Assembly: GCA_964017235.1 (NCBI GenBank)
Contig: OZ024929.1
Coordinates: 162,673,609 to 162,737,608 of the forward strand
Source of the DNA: Sabellastarte sp. h YS-2021
Taxonomy: Eukaryota > Annelida > Polychaeta > Sabellida > Sabellidae
Direction: 5' to 3'
DNA length: 64,000 bases
This document shows, piece after piece, positions 31,601 to 46,600 of this stretch. Under the pieces are notes generated by a model, which was given only the letters and a program-made list of their open reading frames with translations, was not told the origin of the DNA and did no database searches. Positions within the stretch are counted from its first letter, which is position 1; each line of letters opens with the position of its first letter. The position numbers and the translations under genes are program-made.

Positions 31601-34600
31601 CATTAATATATACTCACCATACCGGATACTCAACCAGTCTCCACACCAGTTGTGCAGCCTACTCAGATAGGAGCATCACAACCTGCTACAGTGGTTGCCA
31701 AAGTACAGCAACCACAGTGGTCAGCATCAGCGTCATCACAGCCTGCATCTTTCATTGTGGTAGATGACCAGCAGCCTGGGCCTTCCAGAGAACTGATGTT
31801 TGCTTTGAGCCCAACAAAGACATTTAACCCGCCATCCGTCACCTCTGTCAACCGGAAGACAGTGAACACAATACTTCTGGATTATCAAGTCTCATCGGAA
31901 GTATTCCAAGCATACTACAGTACCAGCAGATCGACACACCACAACCATTTTCACCCTCTCAACTTCAACCAGCACTGTCACCTGTGCCAACTACCACTCA
32001 ACAAGAAAAAGCAAGACCTCCCAGCCAATCCAGCCAACAGAGTCAGCCCAAATCAGCCGATTAGCCTTCATTGAGTCGCACCAAAAAGGCCCTTATAATG
32101 GCCATCTGAATCTTTCCAAAACAATTATTCAGCTGCTTGTTCTTCCCAAAAACAAAATAAAGCACACCGTCCAACACTTACACTTTCCCCAAATACATAA
32201 AAAATTGTGTGAATGAATGAGTGAATGTTTAACACAAATTAAAAAAAAATCAGAGAAACACAATCCCAAAAAATGAAAAACTTAACTTGGAATGAATGGG
32301 TGGATGGACTGACAGACATACAGACAAACAGACACTGTCACAGACAAACACTTTACCTGAGAAAAATATTCCCCGACATGACTGACAGCCTTAGTGACTG
32401 ATTGAATTAGCTTTTAACAGATGAGCAACACCTCTTTGTGGGTGTCATTCCTTACAGATATTTCTTAAAGCTCTTTTGGTTGAAATATCAAATTTAAAAA
32501 ATTACAAATATGTAGTGAAATTAGAATTTTACATGAGGTCAAACTAATTCAAAAATATTAAAAGACAAATTTGGAGTGTAATAAAAAATATTTTTTTCTA
32601 AAAATTCAAAACTCATGTATGTGTAGATTTTGAACATTGACATTTCAGGACTTGGGTTTAAATCTTTAGATTTTTCATTAATTTAACAAAGGAAACTGTT
32701 TTGAATATAGTTTGAAGAAAGGGTGTAAATTTGTCTTTGGGCAACAGTGACTTGGAATTTAGTTTATTATTTGTGTAAAACCATTATAATAAAAGTTCTT
32801 GGACTATTTTGGTAGTCCTAAAAAGGACTGACAGATGAGAGCTTGTTCTCCCCTCAGTCTTCTTAAATCCTGTCCTCCTGCCCAGCCAGTGCCCCTAGGT
32901 TATTGAAGTAGTCTTTCAGTAGGCCTCGTTGATGTTTGCCCTCCCTCGATGGGTTTCTAAAATTCTCATCCTGTCCCTGCTCCACCTGGTCAGCCTGTGG
33001 TTATTATATGTCGTCTGCTGGAGTAGGTGGCCTGTCTGCTCCACCCTGATGACTTATCAGCATATTATATAGTACCAAACATGTTAACACAATGTCTCTC
33101 ACAACTTTTGGCCTCTGCTCCATGATTGTCAGCAGTACCCTGAACCTTCCCACAAATATACCAAAAGCATTTTCTACCACCCACCTGCCCCTGGATATTC
33201 TGTAGTTGGCTACTCTCTGGTCAGCTGTCTTCTGCTGTAAGACTTGACCAGCATCAAAGGCATCATCCCCCAACAGGAAGTACATTTGGCCCTCCAGGTC
33301 CCATTGGTTCTGGTGGTGGTAGCCCCAAGGTGCCGTTCTTCATTTTTCTTCTCAGCTTGCTACAGTTGAATATCTGTGCCTCAGAAGATGAACCACTGGC
33401 CCCCGGATTGACCTACAGGAACTTGTACACTGCATCGACCAGGGCTAACGGTACCAGAGAGAAATAACCCTTGTAGTTAAAATATTCACTGCTGGACTTC
33501 TTAGGTTTCTTCACTGCAATATGTTTGTCATCTAGTGCACCTACAACACGGGGGACATTCCATCTGTTTCTAAATTTCTCCTCAATCTTTCTCCACTCTT
33601 CAGTATCTGTTGGAATTGGACAGATCAAATATTTATGTTGAAATTCTTCAAGGATGGCTCTGCACACCTTGGGGACAAATTTACAAATGGTAGTTCTGCC
33701 AACCCTCCAATGGTACTGCTATATAGCTTTCTCCTGTGGAGAGGTGCCTGATTGTAACTGCCAGTTTCAAACCAACTTCTAGTGGCTTCCTGAAATTGGT
33801 GGGTGACTATCTGAGACTGGGGTAACTTCTTTCTTCAATTAAGTAAAAAGCAGGTGGCATTCTGATGAAGTTCCTGTGACCTGTAGGTCAGTTGTTATTA
33901 GCTCGTCCAAGAGTGTTCTGTAGCCATAACCTGTGGGTTCTGCGGCTTCCTCCTCCTAGGTGGGTGGGCTCTGTCTGTGGTGGTGGTGCTGGCTGGGCAG
34001 GTACTGGGTTCTGTTGCCTTCTGTGTCTTGAAACCATGAAGAAAAATAACATATTCAACTCAATTAAAAAAACAAAGGACCCTCAACTTATCAAACAGTT
34101 CATCTTGATGTATGTCGTTGCAGTGAGAAATGAGTGGCTTCTCACAGGTGATGAGGGGTTTATATAGTGTGATATGGATCCTGATTCTGGATCCCAACTA
34201 TAGATACCGACCCCCCAAATCAATCAGTCTTGTGATGGGTCGTGGACGGGGTCCAGGCTTGACTGTTTGTCTTTATGGCTGGTCTTTAGGGTTTGTCTTT
34301 ACTGCTTGTCTTTACAGCTCTGTACTCATGCGGCTTGTCTGTTAGGGGTTTAGGGCTTGTCATACTACTTCTACGACTGATCTTGCATAAAACGCCTCAA
34401 CCCTATGGCTTGTTGCTGTAGTCATCACATTCTGTCTGGAAGTGTACCGTCTTGTCGCGGGTTTCTTAACTGACTGTATTTCACGCCTTTTTTTTCTACG
34501 ATCCTATGACTTTTACAACCGACCCTAGAGTTGTAGGGTGGGTTACAGAGTCGGCTCCAGTGGAACACCTGCATTACTTTCAGTGTTATATACACTGACA

Positions 34601-37600
34601 CAGTTCTATTTTAAGAGGCAAAACATCTCTTTTCAATTAAAATATCAATGAGGGTTTGGATGTCAATAGAAGCTTTAGTTTCCATGTCTCCAATACACAA
34701 TCAGTATTTTTGCAGTTTTTGACTTAGAAGATAGTTTTGGCTGAAATTTTCCATGCATTAACTTCGAAAAGATATTTGTAAAAAATTATCCTATGTATTT
34801 AATTCATTGAAAATATCATATATACGAGATTCTCAATTGTTTGAAAAATGTTGTACATTCTAATCAAAATGTTTCGTCAAAGGGTTTGCAGTGGTACACA
34901 ATCTATTTCAGACACATATGCAGCAGGATACATATAATACCACTATTTAGAGATAAGCTACCCCATTTCGACCAAAAAATGTGCTTCTTTGGATAAGAAG
35001 ATACTTTATTTAGTAGATAAAAAATAAATACTTTGTTGAGAAGCTGGTGGGGGTGGACATATTATTTTTGCTTTTTCCGCCGTCCAGCATCCGGCGTCTG
35101 GCTTCACATATTGTTTCCGCTCATTTTAAGGAAAAGTATTAGAGCTATCTTCACCAAATTTGGTATGCAGGATTATTGGGTCAGTGTCTTGCTTGGAATT
35201 GCTTTAAGCTCTTGTAGCTCTTTTGCTTACAGAATAATACCAAAGTATAGCTATTTTCAGTATCTATTGGTTTCCGTGCATTTAAGGGAAAATGATTCAA
35301 GATATTTTGCTAAAATTGGGAATACAAGATGGTTATGTCTATAGCTAGCTCACTTGGTATTGCATTTGGGACTGATAGCTCTGTAAGTAAGCGAGTAATA
35401 GCCATTTAAGTACTTTATTGGCTATTTTCAATACTACTTATGAGTAATTTACTTATATCTCAGAAACCGTTACAGATAGAGTGATTTTGAGCCAATTTTC
35501 AACCCAAAGGGTAATAGAAGATTATACTGTGTAAAACAAAAAAATTCAATTTTTGGCAACTTATGGAGGCCATCTTGGATAATAGCGGAAAACAAAAAAA
35601 GGATAAATATCTCAGAAACGGTGCGAGATAGAGCAATTTCGATGAAATTTTTTACCCCTAGGGTATCCACAGAGTTGGCTGGCGAGTTTTCCCAAAAATC
35701 ATTTTCCCCCCATTTTTGGCGGCCATCTTGAATGTCTGCGTAAAACACAAAAACGCATTTATCTTGGAAACGGTGCAAAATACAGCGATTTCAGTGAAAT
35801 GTTTTACCCTAGGGGTATCTGCATAGTCATCTGGCGAATTTTCCCCAAAAATTGTTTTTCCTCTGTTTTTGGCAGCCATCTTGAATCTCTTCATAAAATC
35901 CAAAAAACGTGTTTATTTCAGAAACTTTGAATTTTTGGATAAATGGAAAAACATTAAAACACAGGAAGATAGCCATTTTAACAAAACCATTAATGCTCAT
36001 TGATAGGTTTGTTGTTGCTGTGAAAAAAAAAACAATTTCCTTTTCTTTTGTGAAGCAATACTCTAGTTTAAGATTAAAGACCAATGTATATTTACATTTT
36101 CATCTTTACAATAAATGACTTATAGACTTTCCAAGCGTCATGGGTGGACATTACACATGTTAATATGTTTTCCTGTATGTAATCTACACATTTCTCTACT
36201 TTTCCACTTCCTCTTTTTACAGGGCTTCCTATTTCTAGTTTTCTTGATGCAGTAGTATGTCATTATGGTTTTACATTTTGTACTACACCAGTGATAACCA
36301 TAAATACATAGACTCAGAAATATTTGAATTGTACACACCTGAACTGCAGCAAATGTATAACCAGCAGAACCACACACAACTTGACACATTTCAGGGGTGA
36401 ACTGTGAAAGTGTTACTTCAACAGACAAATCTCTTTCTGTTGTATCCACAAAGCAACCCATATACACACCCCCAGTGTCCCCTTTAAATCACAGAAGTAA
36501 CCAACAATCAACAGCTACTCTCAGAAGGAGAGCTACATTCAAGCTACACAATATTTATTTTGGAAAATTTAGTTAGACAGCATTAAATGTGGTACAAAGA
36601 CTAATATGAATTCCACTGAAGTATAAAATAATTGTCTTACTGATAAAAATCAGCATATTAGCCTTATCTCATGCAATAGCAATACTTTATAAGGTGAAAC
36701 AAGATTGTGCATATCCAGGTAGTTCATAATTATTTAAGAAAACGTTGCTCTGCAAGCTGTACTTTGTTACTTAAATTACAATATGTTTGTTGTATATTTA
36801 ACTTTAGAATGTTTCTCAAAATCTAGTATACTGCTCCTCGCGATATATTGGCTTGGACTTGTAGACCTTATTTGCGTTTGCTTTACTGTAGAAACATAAA
36901 GTTTTCGTGCAATGATACAAGAGATAGAAGAAAGAATCAATTATGATCCTATATTTTGACACTTTTTGAACTTTAAATCTCTATATCTTGACTTTTGCTC
37001 AACATATTTTAATGTCTAATAGCTCATTAAATAGGTATGTCTCTTAGCTATAATGTGCTAAAGTTTTATCCGAATCATTATGTTGAAAATATATGAAAAT
37101 CATAATCAATCAATGAGCCTAATTTGCACTGCATGAACCTTGGCTGTGCTGTGGGAGTTTTTAATGGTAAAATCAAGTGGGGTTTGATTCCTCAATGTGT
37201 GAACACTTGTTCAAGTGCCTTTATAAAGAAAACAAAGTATACAATCACATTTAATTCATTAGTATTAAAAAATATAGCATTTGATACAAGTCATAAATCA
37301 AGTACACATACACAACCATAACTTTCATACCAAGGAAAATATTTAATAGGAATAAAGTAATTTTAAAAAAGATTATTGAATTCAAATAAAAATTATGTCG
37401 AACTTATATTCAGAAATGCATTTTAAAGAAATTCCTTTTATTTGTGTGAGCACAATATACAATCAGTGACAAAAGAATCAGTGCTGCCATTCTTACATGC
37501 CTTGTGATATTTATTGGCACACAACACACAGCTTATTATATCCTCCTGAAAAATTTTGCATTTACAACTGTTGCCCCAGGGCAATTGTCCTACATAAGGA

Positions 37601-40600
37601 AATGGTTTTGCAGAGTGAATGCAGGTCACCACCTCCTAATGAAGGTTTGTATGGCTTAATATTTAGTGTATTAGTGTATTAATATTTAGTGTATTTTATT
37701 ATTCCTACATTCATCACTTCCATCTTGTCTCTTCAGCGGGTCATGGTTGCAGAGTGGTAACACTCTTGCCTCCCACCTCTGAGGCTGGGCTTCGGTTACC
37801 GGCATGGCCTCAAGTGGGAAAGCTGGTAGTTGCTTGCCGTTGGTCGGCAGTTTAGAGTACAGAGCCCTGATGAACTGTATATACTGGTTTCCTCTGCCCT
37901 TCCAACTACCCATCGTGATATGACCTGTACAGTGTCGACGTAAACCCCCAAATAAAAAAATCTTATCTCTCCAGCAAAAGTACTTTTAAGATTTTTCCAA
38001 AACTATATTTCTGAATAAACAAGAATATACCATAGCTTGGATTAGAATGTACCATAATACAAATATGTGGCTTTCCAGGACTATAATTCCTTGTCACATT
38101 CATTGACATGTATGTTATACCTTTAATTAAGTAATTTTGTTCCACTTTCCCTCAACCAAGTCAGGGATGCAGGTTTACCACTGTTGGCAACAAATTTGGC
38201 AAAAGAATTAGCTGGGCCTCATCTCTCTTGGACAAAACTGTAGAAGGGTCTGATCTGCTATTGGGGACTTGACTTTCTAAATGTCGTTTTAAAGTGTCCT
38301 TTGATATTCCCATTACTTTAGCAGCTCGATATACTGTCATAATGATATTCCTTGAAATTTCAAATACCTGGATATTTCGTTCTCATTGATTTCAAAAAAG
38401 CTTTTGATTCTATAGAATGGGATTTCCTTTTTAATGCACTACACAAATTTAATTTCGGGCCACAGTTTATCAAATGGATCAAAATTCTTTATAATGATAT
38501 CTCTTCCTGTGTAGGAAACAATGGTTATTATTCAAGTTATTTCAAACTAACAAGGGGGATAAGACAAGGGTGTCCAATATCAGCCTTACCTTTTCCTGAT
38601 TGTGGCAGAAATAATGGCCATTAAACTGAGACAAAGCAATAACATAAAAGGTATAACCATAAATGGGGAAACTTACAAAGTAAAAATGTTGGCAGACGAT
38701 ACCAGTCTTATCCTAAAAGATATGGCCTCTATAGAACTTGCCATAAAAGAATTTCAAGCATTCTCAAAGTTTTCAGGCTTACAACTCAATCTTGACAAGA
38801 CTGAGATAATACCAATTGGCGTTAATACTAAAAAACATCACAAAAAGCCATTGTCATTATCTGAAATCAAAATTAGAACTGGGTGCTTTAAAACTTTAGG
38901 TGTATGGTTTTCAAAAAGTGTTAAAGAAATGGTTCGTTTAAATTTTGAAGAACGGGTAGAAGATATGAGAAAAATATTGTGCATATGGAATGTCAGAAAT
39001 CTATCTTTAAAGGGGAGAATTACAATCATAAAGTCACTGGTTCTGCCTAAGGTAACTTTCTTACTGAGTTTGATTTATGTCCCAAAAGAAGTACTTGATA
39101 GAATAAATAAAATACTCATGGATTTCTTATGGAGACACAAAATGTCAAAAATTAAAAAAGAAACTATAACAGGTCTTATTGAGGATGGAGGACTAAAAAT
39201 GGTGGATGTTCATAAAATGAATATTGCTGCCAAGTGCGCCTGGAAAAAACGCCTTGTTTGTAGTGAAAATGTTAATAGTAAAGTTTTGTTTTTAAAAATG
39301 TTGTCTATCAATGAATTCATGTTGAACAAAAAAATAGGTCTTTCTTATATACAAAACTGCCTGTCTCCCTTTCATCAACAGGTACTTGAAAGTTGGGATG
39401 ATTTCTATGGCATGGAACCAGTGTCAAACTCTGAAATTCTAAATGAATATGTACTGTACAATAAAAATATTAAAATTGGCAAAAGACCCATCACAGTAAA
39501 TCAATTCCCAAATAAATATGGCAACAATCTGAAAATATTAGATATACTAGATAATAATGGTTGCATATTAAAAAGGGTCAATCTTAATGAAAAGTTAGAA
39601 TCGGACATAAGTCAAATGTTTTACAATTGTATGTTGACTGCTGTACCTGTAATTTGGAAGAAACAGGTAATGCATGAGAAATTGAATAATATAGAGCGCT
39701 GGTCAGATGATGTTATGCTTTATATAAATAAGAAATTAATACCAATAGAAAAAGTCAGTAGTAAATTAGTATACACTCATTTGATCAAAGAAAATACAAA
39801 ACCACCTACATCATTAAATGTATGGGTTGAATTATACCCCTTTTTGGAAAACTTTAACTGGAGTCATGTTTTCAGATTACCATATAAAATTATGAAAGAA
39901 AGTTATATTCAAAGTTTTCAATATAAAATCTTGAACAGAATCTTAAATTGTAATTATAATTTACATAAATGGGGCATCAAGGATTCACCACTCTGTATTT
40001 ACTGTAAAAAAATTGATACCATTCAGCACCACCTTTATGAGTGTAAAGACAGTATGACACTATGGATCAAAATTGGGGATTGGATATATGAAAAGTTACA
40101 AGTAAAATTTAAATTTACTGTTTGTGAAGTTATTTTTGGCTTACCATTAACAGAAGACCCATTGTTTGACGTGTTGAACTGTATTATAATGTATGTAAAA
40201 TATTACATAAATGGTAAAAGAAACAAAAATAAAAGTCTCTTGTATGTTGAACTCCTTGGTTTAATAAAAGAAAAAGTCAAAGTATTAGTCCAAATTGAAG
40301 AAGATGGTTGCCCTGTTATAACAGATAGGGGCAAGATTAAAGTGGCCTTTTATAAATTGCTTTTGGTTTAACACAGTTTTGTTAATTATTTTTCTACCTA
40401 AGTCCAATCCTTTCATGCATATATTTTGTTCACACTTGTTCTTGTATTTTGTCTGAAATTGTCTTATTTGTATAATATTTTATATGTATGTATAAACTCT
40501 ATGTTCTTTCCGTTCTTTGTTTAATAAACTATTGAAAAAAAAAAATTCCTTGCCATACCATCCTTTTGGCCTTCTTGATGGCTTCTGCAGTATATTTCTT

Positions 40601-43600
40601 CTTCTCTTTACCCATGTTTATTCCTGATCTAAATAGTCTTACCTTTACAGTACACTTCAAACAGAAAACAGTTTTATAAATATATGTACATGTGCGTTTG
40701 TGAACCAATATTATGACAAATATGTTCATCCCACATAGTACACTACTAAATCTACTCAGGTTTCCATATATAGTATTCATGTAAAGTGTGATAGTCCATT
40801 AAAAACTCCCACATCACAGCCAAGGTTCACACAGTGCAAATTAGGCTCATTAATTGATTCACTGGTGTTGCACTACTTGTCATGATAAAATTATGATCTT
40901 CATATATTTTCAACATAACGATTCAAATGAAACATCAGCACATTATAGCTAAGAGACATACCTATCTAATGAGCTATTAGATGTTAAAATATGTTGAGCA
41001 AAAGTCAAGATATAGAGGTTTAGAGTTCAAAAAGTGTCAAAATATAGGATCATAATTGATTCTTTCTTCTACTTATAAATGCGTTCAGTCCACATAAAAT
41101 CAAACAATGAACTTTTCACAGTCCTTTGTCAGGGCGAGAATATAATTTTTCACCACCTTTTCACAAATCTTGGAATTGACACCATAAATATCTTGAGAGA
41201 TGTGTGTGTTACATAGATTTCTAGGATTTGCATATGAACATTCCCGAAAGACAGTTTGATTTATGTACGTAGTTACTTCGGCTCCCTTATGCCCCTGTTC
41301 CACCAAAAGACTAAAGCTCCCGATTAAGAGTTTTGGGGAATTGGATTCAGAGTCCTGGACAGTCTGTTTGAGTCTGTTGTGGTCAGTATGAATATCCTCC
41401 TGAGACCCAAATTCACACAATCCTATGTTATCTGAGGGGTCCTGCAACTCTTAATCCCAGGACCCTCAGTTCCAGGAGGCCTGGACTTAGTCCCAGACAT
41501 TAACAAAAATCGCCCTGTTATTAGTTCCAGGATGCCTGAGGAATCCTCAGACCAGTCTGAGACCCGCTCGGTATATCCCCGCCAGGATCAGGGTTGAAAC
41601 TGATCACAAATGTGGCTTAATTGCCTCATAGTCAGGGAAAAATCGTGACTTGTCTGAGGCTTCCCAAGGCTTACTGAGGACGATCTGTGTTTGATTCCAC
41701 AGCTGGATCAAGATTCCATTTTCCCGCCCATTTTTCAGATTTTTTTTCATAGACTCTCAAGGATTAAGGGTCCCAGGATCAATCAGTGATTAATCCTTTG
41801 GTGGAAAATGGGCATTATACGGTATTGATCACCAGGAATGTGGGGCATTATATGGTATTGATCACCAGAAATGTGCAAGTGTTGCCGATGATAAACAACC
41901 AGTTGCTGACCATTAGTCTGTGTGCCAGATTAAGTCATGTGCCAAGTTACTCAACCAAACAGTGATGATAAATAAAATATTATCTGGTTTATATTTACGT
42001 GTGTAAATGCTGTTTCTCCAAACCCCACCACATTCTTGTTCAGGGTTTCCTGAGCAACGTCCTGGGCAGCTGGATTTTGGGAGCTCACCATATTTCCCAA
42101 ATGTATTACCACAGAAACAGTGTGTTCCTATCTTTAAGAACCAATAAAACATGTTGAGAAGCTGTTAATAGGATGCCATGATATTTAAGTCCAGTTATTA
42201 ATTTTACTGTGAGAATAAAATATGCGACAATATCCCACCCTCATGGGTGTTGCTTTTAAATGACAGTATAAGTCGATATCAGTGAAAAACATATCCATTT
42301 GAAGCTATTGCAAAATATATAAATAAACTGCAAAAAAAGACTGCACAATGTGTCTAGCTTGAATAGAATTTAACAGAAACTTTAGTGTTTGTGTTAATTT
42401 GCATGGTCTGTGGCACTCGGGACATACAGACAGGAATGTATATATATATATTCACCAATGCCACTTAGCATGCATAACTAGCATTACCAATTGTCAACTA
42501 GTGATGAATTTTCAGAGATATCATTTAGGAAGTTTTCCTATCAAAGAAAATGTATTTTTCACCTGCAATCCACTGTATATGAAACCCTTTCTCTCACAGT
42601 AACTGATGCAGTCTTCAACGGTCAAGCTATTAGAATTAAATCCAAGATGAGGCAAGTCTCTGTTCTGGCTATCACCATAACAACCTCGATACATTGGAAG
42701 ACCTAAATGTATTTTCAAACAGTATAATCATTTTAATTCATTTAACATGAACCATGTGAGTTTTTTTTCGGTACCAGAAGATTTACATATTTTATATTTT
42801 ACATAGAAAATCTTATTATTATTTTTTGCTGAATAATGTTCAGTAAACTTAGACTGAAAGAGTGCCTCCATATACACAATTCTGCAAGGATATTGTCAGG
42901 TCCCAGGAATTCTTCTGAACACTCCTGAACATCCCAATGTGATAGGGGTGTTCCACTGGGGCCATCTTGGCGGTAACAAAGGATTTTCGAAGGTTGGGAC
43001 CAATGTTTACAAGGTCAATTAGTGTCAGTTGTGGTTTCCAGGCTTCACCAGGTGGGTCGACAACATATCGATTATGTTTGATATAACACCAACACCCCCC
43101 CCCCCCCTTTCCCCACAACTCTTGACCCCAACCGTGGCTTTGCCCACCTGGAAACCAGCTTTTCTTATCACTGCCATTCTTGTCCTTATCACTTCCAGTC
43201 ATGAAACCGGTTTGGCTTTGTCACTTAAATCTTTGCTCTTTTGCAGTTCATTTCCAGTATGATAGAGGTTAGAAATATGAAAAAAAAATTATGTTAAGAG
43301 TGGGAGAAAACAGTACAAGTAATCACAATTTTGAGGTTAACCAGTAGAAAAGGTCCACATATATGTTGCAAATATTAAGATACCTGAAAAGGTGTCTTTA
43401 TCTGGTCACATAATAATCACATTTTATTGCGTTAATACATCCTATCCAATGGACAATAGCTTATCCGGTCGGCGCAGACCGGCCCGCCAAACGTCAGAAA
43501 AAGACGTCCTGTGTTTCCACCGGCCAGGCCGGCCCAGTGCTGTGCACTCGCCAGATGGCGTGTAGTACTTCCTTCCTGTCTAGACAGCGTGACGTCATAG

Positions 43601-46600
43601 CATCTTTTTCATTTGGCGCGTGCAAGTGCACAAGGATTTTGAATTTAATTCTCAATTTTATATTTTATGGTGGCTATTTCTGTTTTGGGACGTTTTAACA
43701 TATTTCATTTCATAGTACTTATATTAGAGATCTACTATGTCTTCACCAGGACAGCGAAGGGGGCTGTGTGGCCATATTATGGCAGGTTATGACAGACATA
43801 AAGTCTGTGCTCGTTGCAGGGACAAGAAAAAAGGTGAAGATAACTGTGTTAAAGATCTCCCTTGTATCAGTTGTGACGTTCTCACAGAGGAACAGAAAGC
43901 AAAATTAGCCACCCCACAGTATCAAAAGAAAAAAGAAAAGCGTGAGGCTAAGGCCTTAGAAGATTCCAGTACTACGCTTATTGACCCTTCATCTGTGTCA
44001 GTCATTGGTCTAGCTAGTGAAACTGAAGCAGCGAACTCAGAAGAGATGAGTACCACCCCTGCGGGTGCGAAAATCAAGAAAGCCGTTAAGAGTTCTGAAG
44101 CAGTGAGTAGCACCCCTGAGGCTGCGAAAGCTATGAAATCTGACCAGACACCAGACGCTAAAGTGACCAAAGGGAAATCGTCTAAGAAAAGACATTCCTC
44201 ACCGGCTAGATCTTCAGCCCCTTCTACGGACACCAAGCTTGAAGCCATGGACCTTAAATGGTCCGAAAGGTTTAGCAGACTTGAAGCCATGCTGCTCTCC
44301 AAAACCATCAGTCAACCTACACCCGCTTTCCAGTCGGTCAAGGTTACACCTGTGAAACCCCCACCGGCGGGTGCCTTGGATACGTCTGAGCCTTTCTTTG
44401 CACTGGCCAGATCCACCGACCTTTCTTCAACTGCTCAGCCAGCTTCACTCCGACCTCATCCGGACCGACCTCCTATCACCGACCAGTCCCTTGCCGGACC
44501 GGTGGAACACCCTCCAGCGTCTACATCTGGTGTTGAGGTCACTCTTCAAGTTTCAGAGTCTGACATGGACGTTTTATCTGATTCTGACTCCGAATCTCTC
44601 CCGGTTAAGGTAGACAGAACGGAGGAAGGGGAACTTTCAGATGTAGAACAGGACTTATCACTTACAGAAACTGATCACTTATTGTCGGAAGAGCAGAATT
44701 ATAGAGAGACCATGAGTGGGGTTAGATCGTTCATGGGATGGACTCACATTCCGGAGGTCGACTCCGCTTTATCAAGCTCTGAGGATAACCCATTCGCAGC
44801 ACCAAAGCAACAACCGACGGGAAAGACTAGCGTAAATTTACCCACAGACGACTGGTTGTGTCGCAAGATGGACCGACTAAATGTAACTTTGGTGCAGGGT
44901 TACCCCTCTAGAAGTTCGGAGACTGGAGATCTCCAGAAAGATCAATTTGTGAAGTATGGCAAATCACAAGGGAAGTGGTACGGCCTACATCCCGGCCAGG
45001 ACAAGCCAGCCGGTAGTGTTTCCTTTTGGCATTCAGAAGCTGCAAAGCTGAACAGTTCATTTAGTAGGGTCTCTAGACCCAGTGGTTTAACCTCACCGGC
45101 TCCTCCATCTCGTATCAAGACACCTTGAGGTGATGGGAGAAGAGTGCCCGGGAAGCAACTTATATATGCAATCAGGCCGCAGGTCTTAGCCAGTGTGTAA
45201 GCAAAGTTCAACAGAGTATGGCATCTCAACTGAAGATTTTACAATCTGAGCACAGCAAGGGCAAATCGGCAGATAAGGTCGGTGGGGCTACGGAGGAGTT
45301 GCAGTATCTCATGACTTTTAACTCTTCCATTACACAGTGCATGGCAAAGACTATGGAACACTTATCTGACTTTGCCTTCGTCTGTATGTGCAATTTTACT
45401 CTGGCCTGAAGGGATTCTTATTTAGCACACATGAAGACCGGACTTAAACCGGATACCTTGGCTGCCCTTCGTCAAGCACCTATGGAATCTGCAACTCTCT
45501 TTCCAGATACCATATTGAAGAAAGCAGAGGATGACATCTCCAAATTTGAAGAGAGAGGACACTCTCATGCAGGCTCATCCAATCGTAAGGAATCTCGTTA
45601 TCACCCTTACAAGAGAACCGACCGACCGGCCTACAACAATAAGTCTTCAAAACCAGCCTGGAAAAACCTGGGACGACAGTTCAAGAAAAAGAGCAGAATG
45701 CAGGCCGGAAAGTTTTCCTCGCGTCAGGCCAAGGGTCAGTCTGCTTATAAATGACAATTACCCTGTAAAATTCTTGTTTCCAAGCAGACTGACCGGAAGC
45801 AGAAAAGAGTTGAATCAAAGGACTTTAATTCCTTGTACAAAGACTCAGTCAAATGTAAACCCTCTTGCTGTAAATTCTGTAGTTTCTGCACCCGGGCTGC
45901 CACAAAGGAAAGGCATAAGTCCTGGGTTGGCAGAATGTTATGTTCAACCAGTTTGCAAATTAAAATCTGTGCAAAGTGTTTCATGTGTCACTCAATTACC
46001 TTATGTCAAAACTGTAACAAATGCCTCGAATGCTGTACTAAATCTACCTGTAGGGGCAAGACTTCAAAACTTTTGGCAAGTTTGGCAGGACCTGGGCGCC
46101 AGCCCCATAGTGGTTCAAATCCTGAAAGAGGGTTACACTCTCCCGTTCCGGATCCGCCCCAAGCTAGTAAGATTCCCAACTGTCGTGAGCTGTTATGTAA
46201 ATCCCCACAGGAACAGCTACCTGATGGAGGCATTGCATCAGCTTACCGACAAAAATGCAGTGGAAATAGTACAAAACCAAAAATCTCTGGGTTTCTTCAA
46301 TCGGCTATTCCTAGTACCCAAACCAAACAACAAATGGAGACCCATACTGGACTTAAGCAACCTCAATCTCTTCCTCAAGGTGGAGAAATTCAAGATGGAG
46401 ACACCGGAAACCATCAGGTCATCACTCCAACAAGGGAAATGGGTCACATCCGTAGACTTTCAGGATGCCTATTTCCATATTCCAATACAGGAACAATCCA
46501 GGAAATATTTGAGATTTCACGTCCAAGGGCGAACATACCAGTTCAAGGCTCTGCCGTTCGGACTGTCCACAGCACCCTTGGAGTTTACTGTGGTCGCAAA

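Larger units (their letters stand above)
29810..34573. mobile_element. Complete PIF/Harbinger transposon copy 2, 4.76 kb
   Basis: The termini read TACTGGTGTTCCACTGGAGC and the inverse GGCTCCAGTGGAACACCTGCA. TTA flanks both ends (29807-29809 and 34574-34576), a classical 3-bp target. The MADF-like partner (+, 30560-32074) and DDE transposase (-, 34037-32866) converge. Both have frameshifts. It sits in the WSC intron between exons 5 and 4. Confidence 0.92.
36927..41069 (-). mobile_element. Pogo/Tigger-like DNA transposon remnant with ~240-bp TIRs, TA target
   Basis: 36927-37166 and the reverse complement of 40793-41069 are highly similar (start GAAGAAAGAATCAATTATGA). TA flanks both ends (36925-36926, 41070-41071). 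On - the interior encodes a Psq-like HTH N-terminus (40551-40610 and 38150-38345) and a PHD-like zinc finger C-terminus (37438-37632), with the DDE core deleted. A LINE (38355-40544) and a SINE (37735-37972) are nested inside. Confidence 0.8.

Noticed and set aside
42849-43202. 117-aa minus-strand ORF immediately 5' of WSC exon 2 as a possible extra WSC exon
   Set aside because: It has no WSC cysteine pattern, and the sequence is the left end of a Harbinger-derived element; phase joins exon 2 to the signal-peptide exon at 57931-57994 instead.
43922-44308. 128-aa minus-strand ORF opposite DIRS Gag
   Set aside because: Antisense shadow of the Gag coding frame; no motif.
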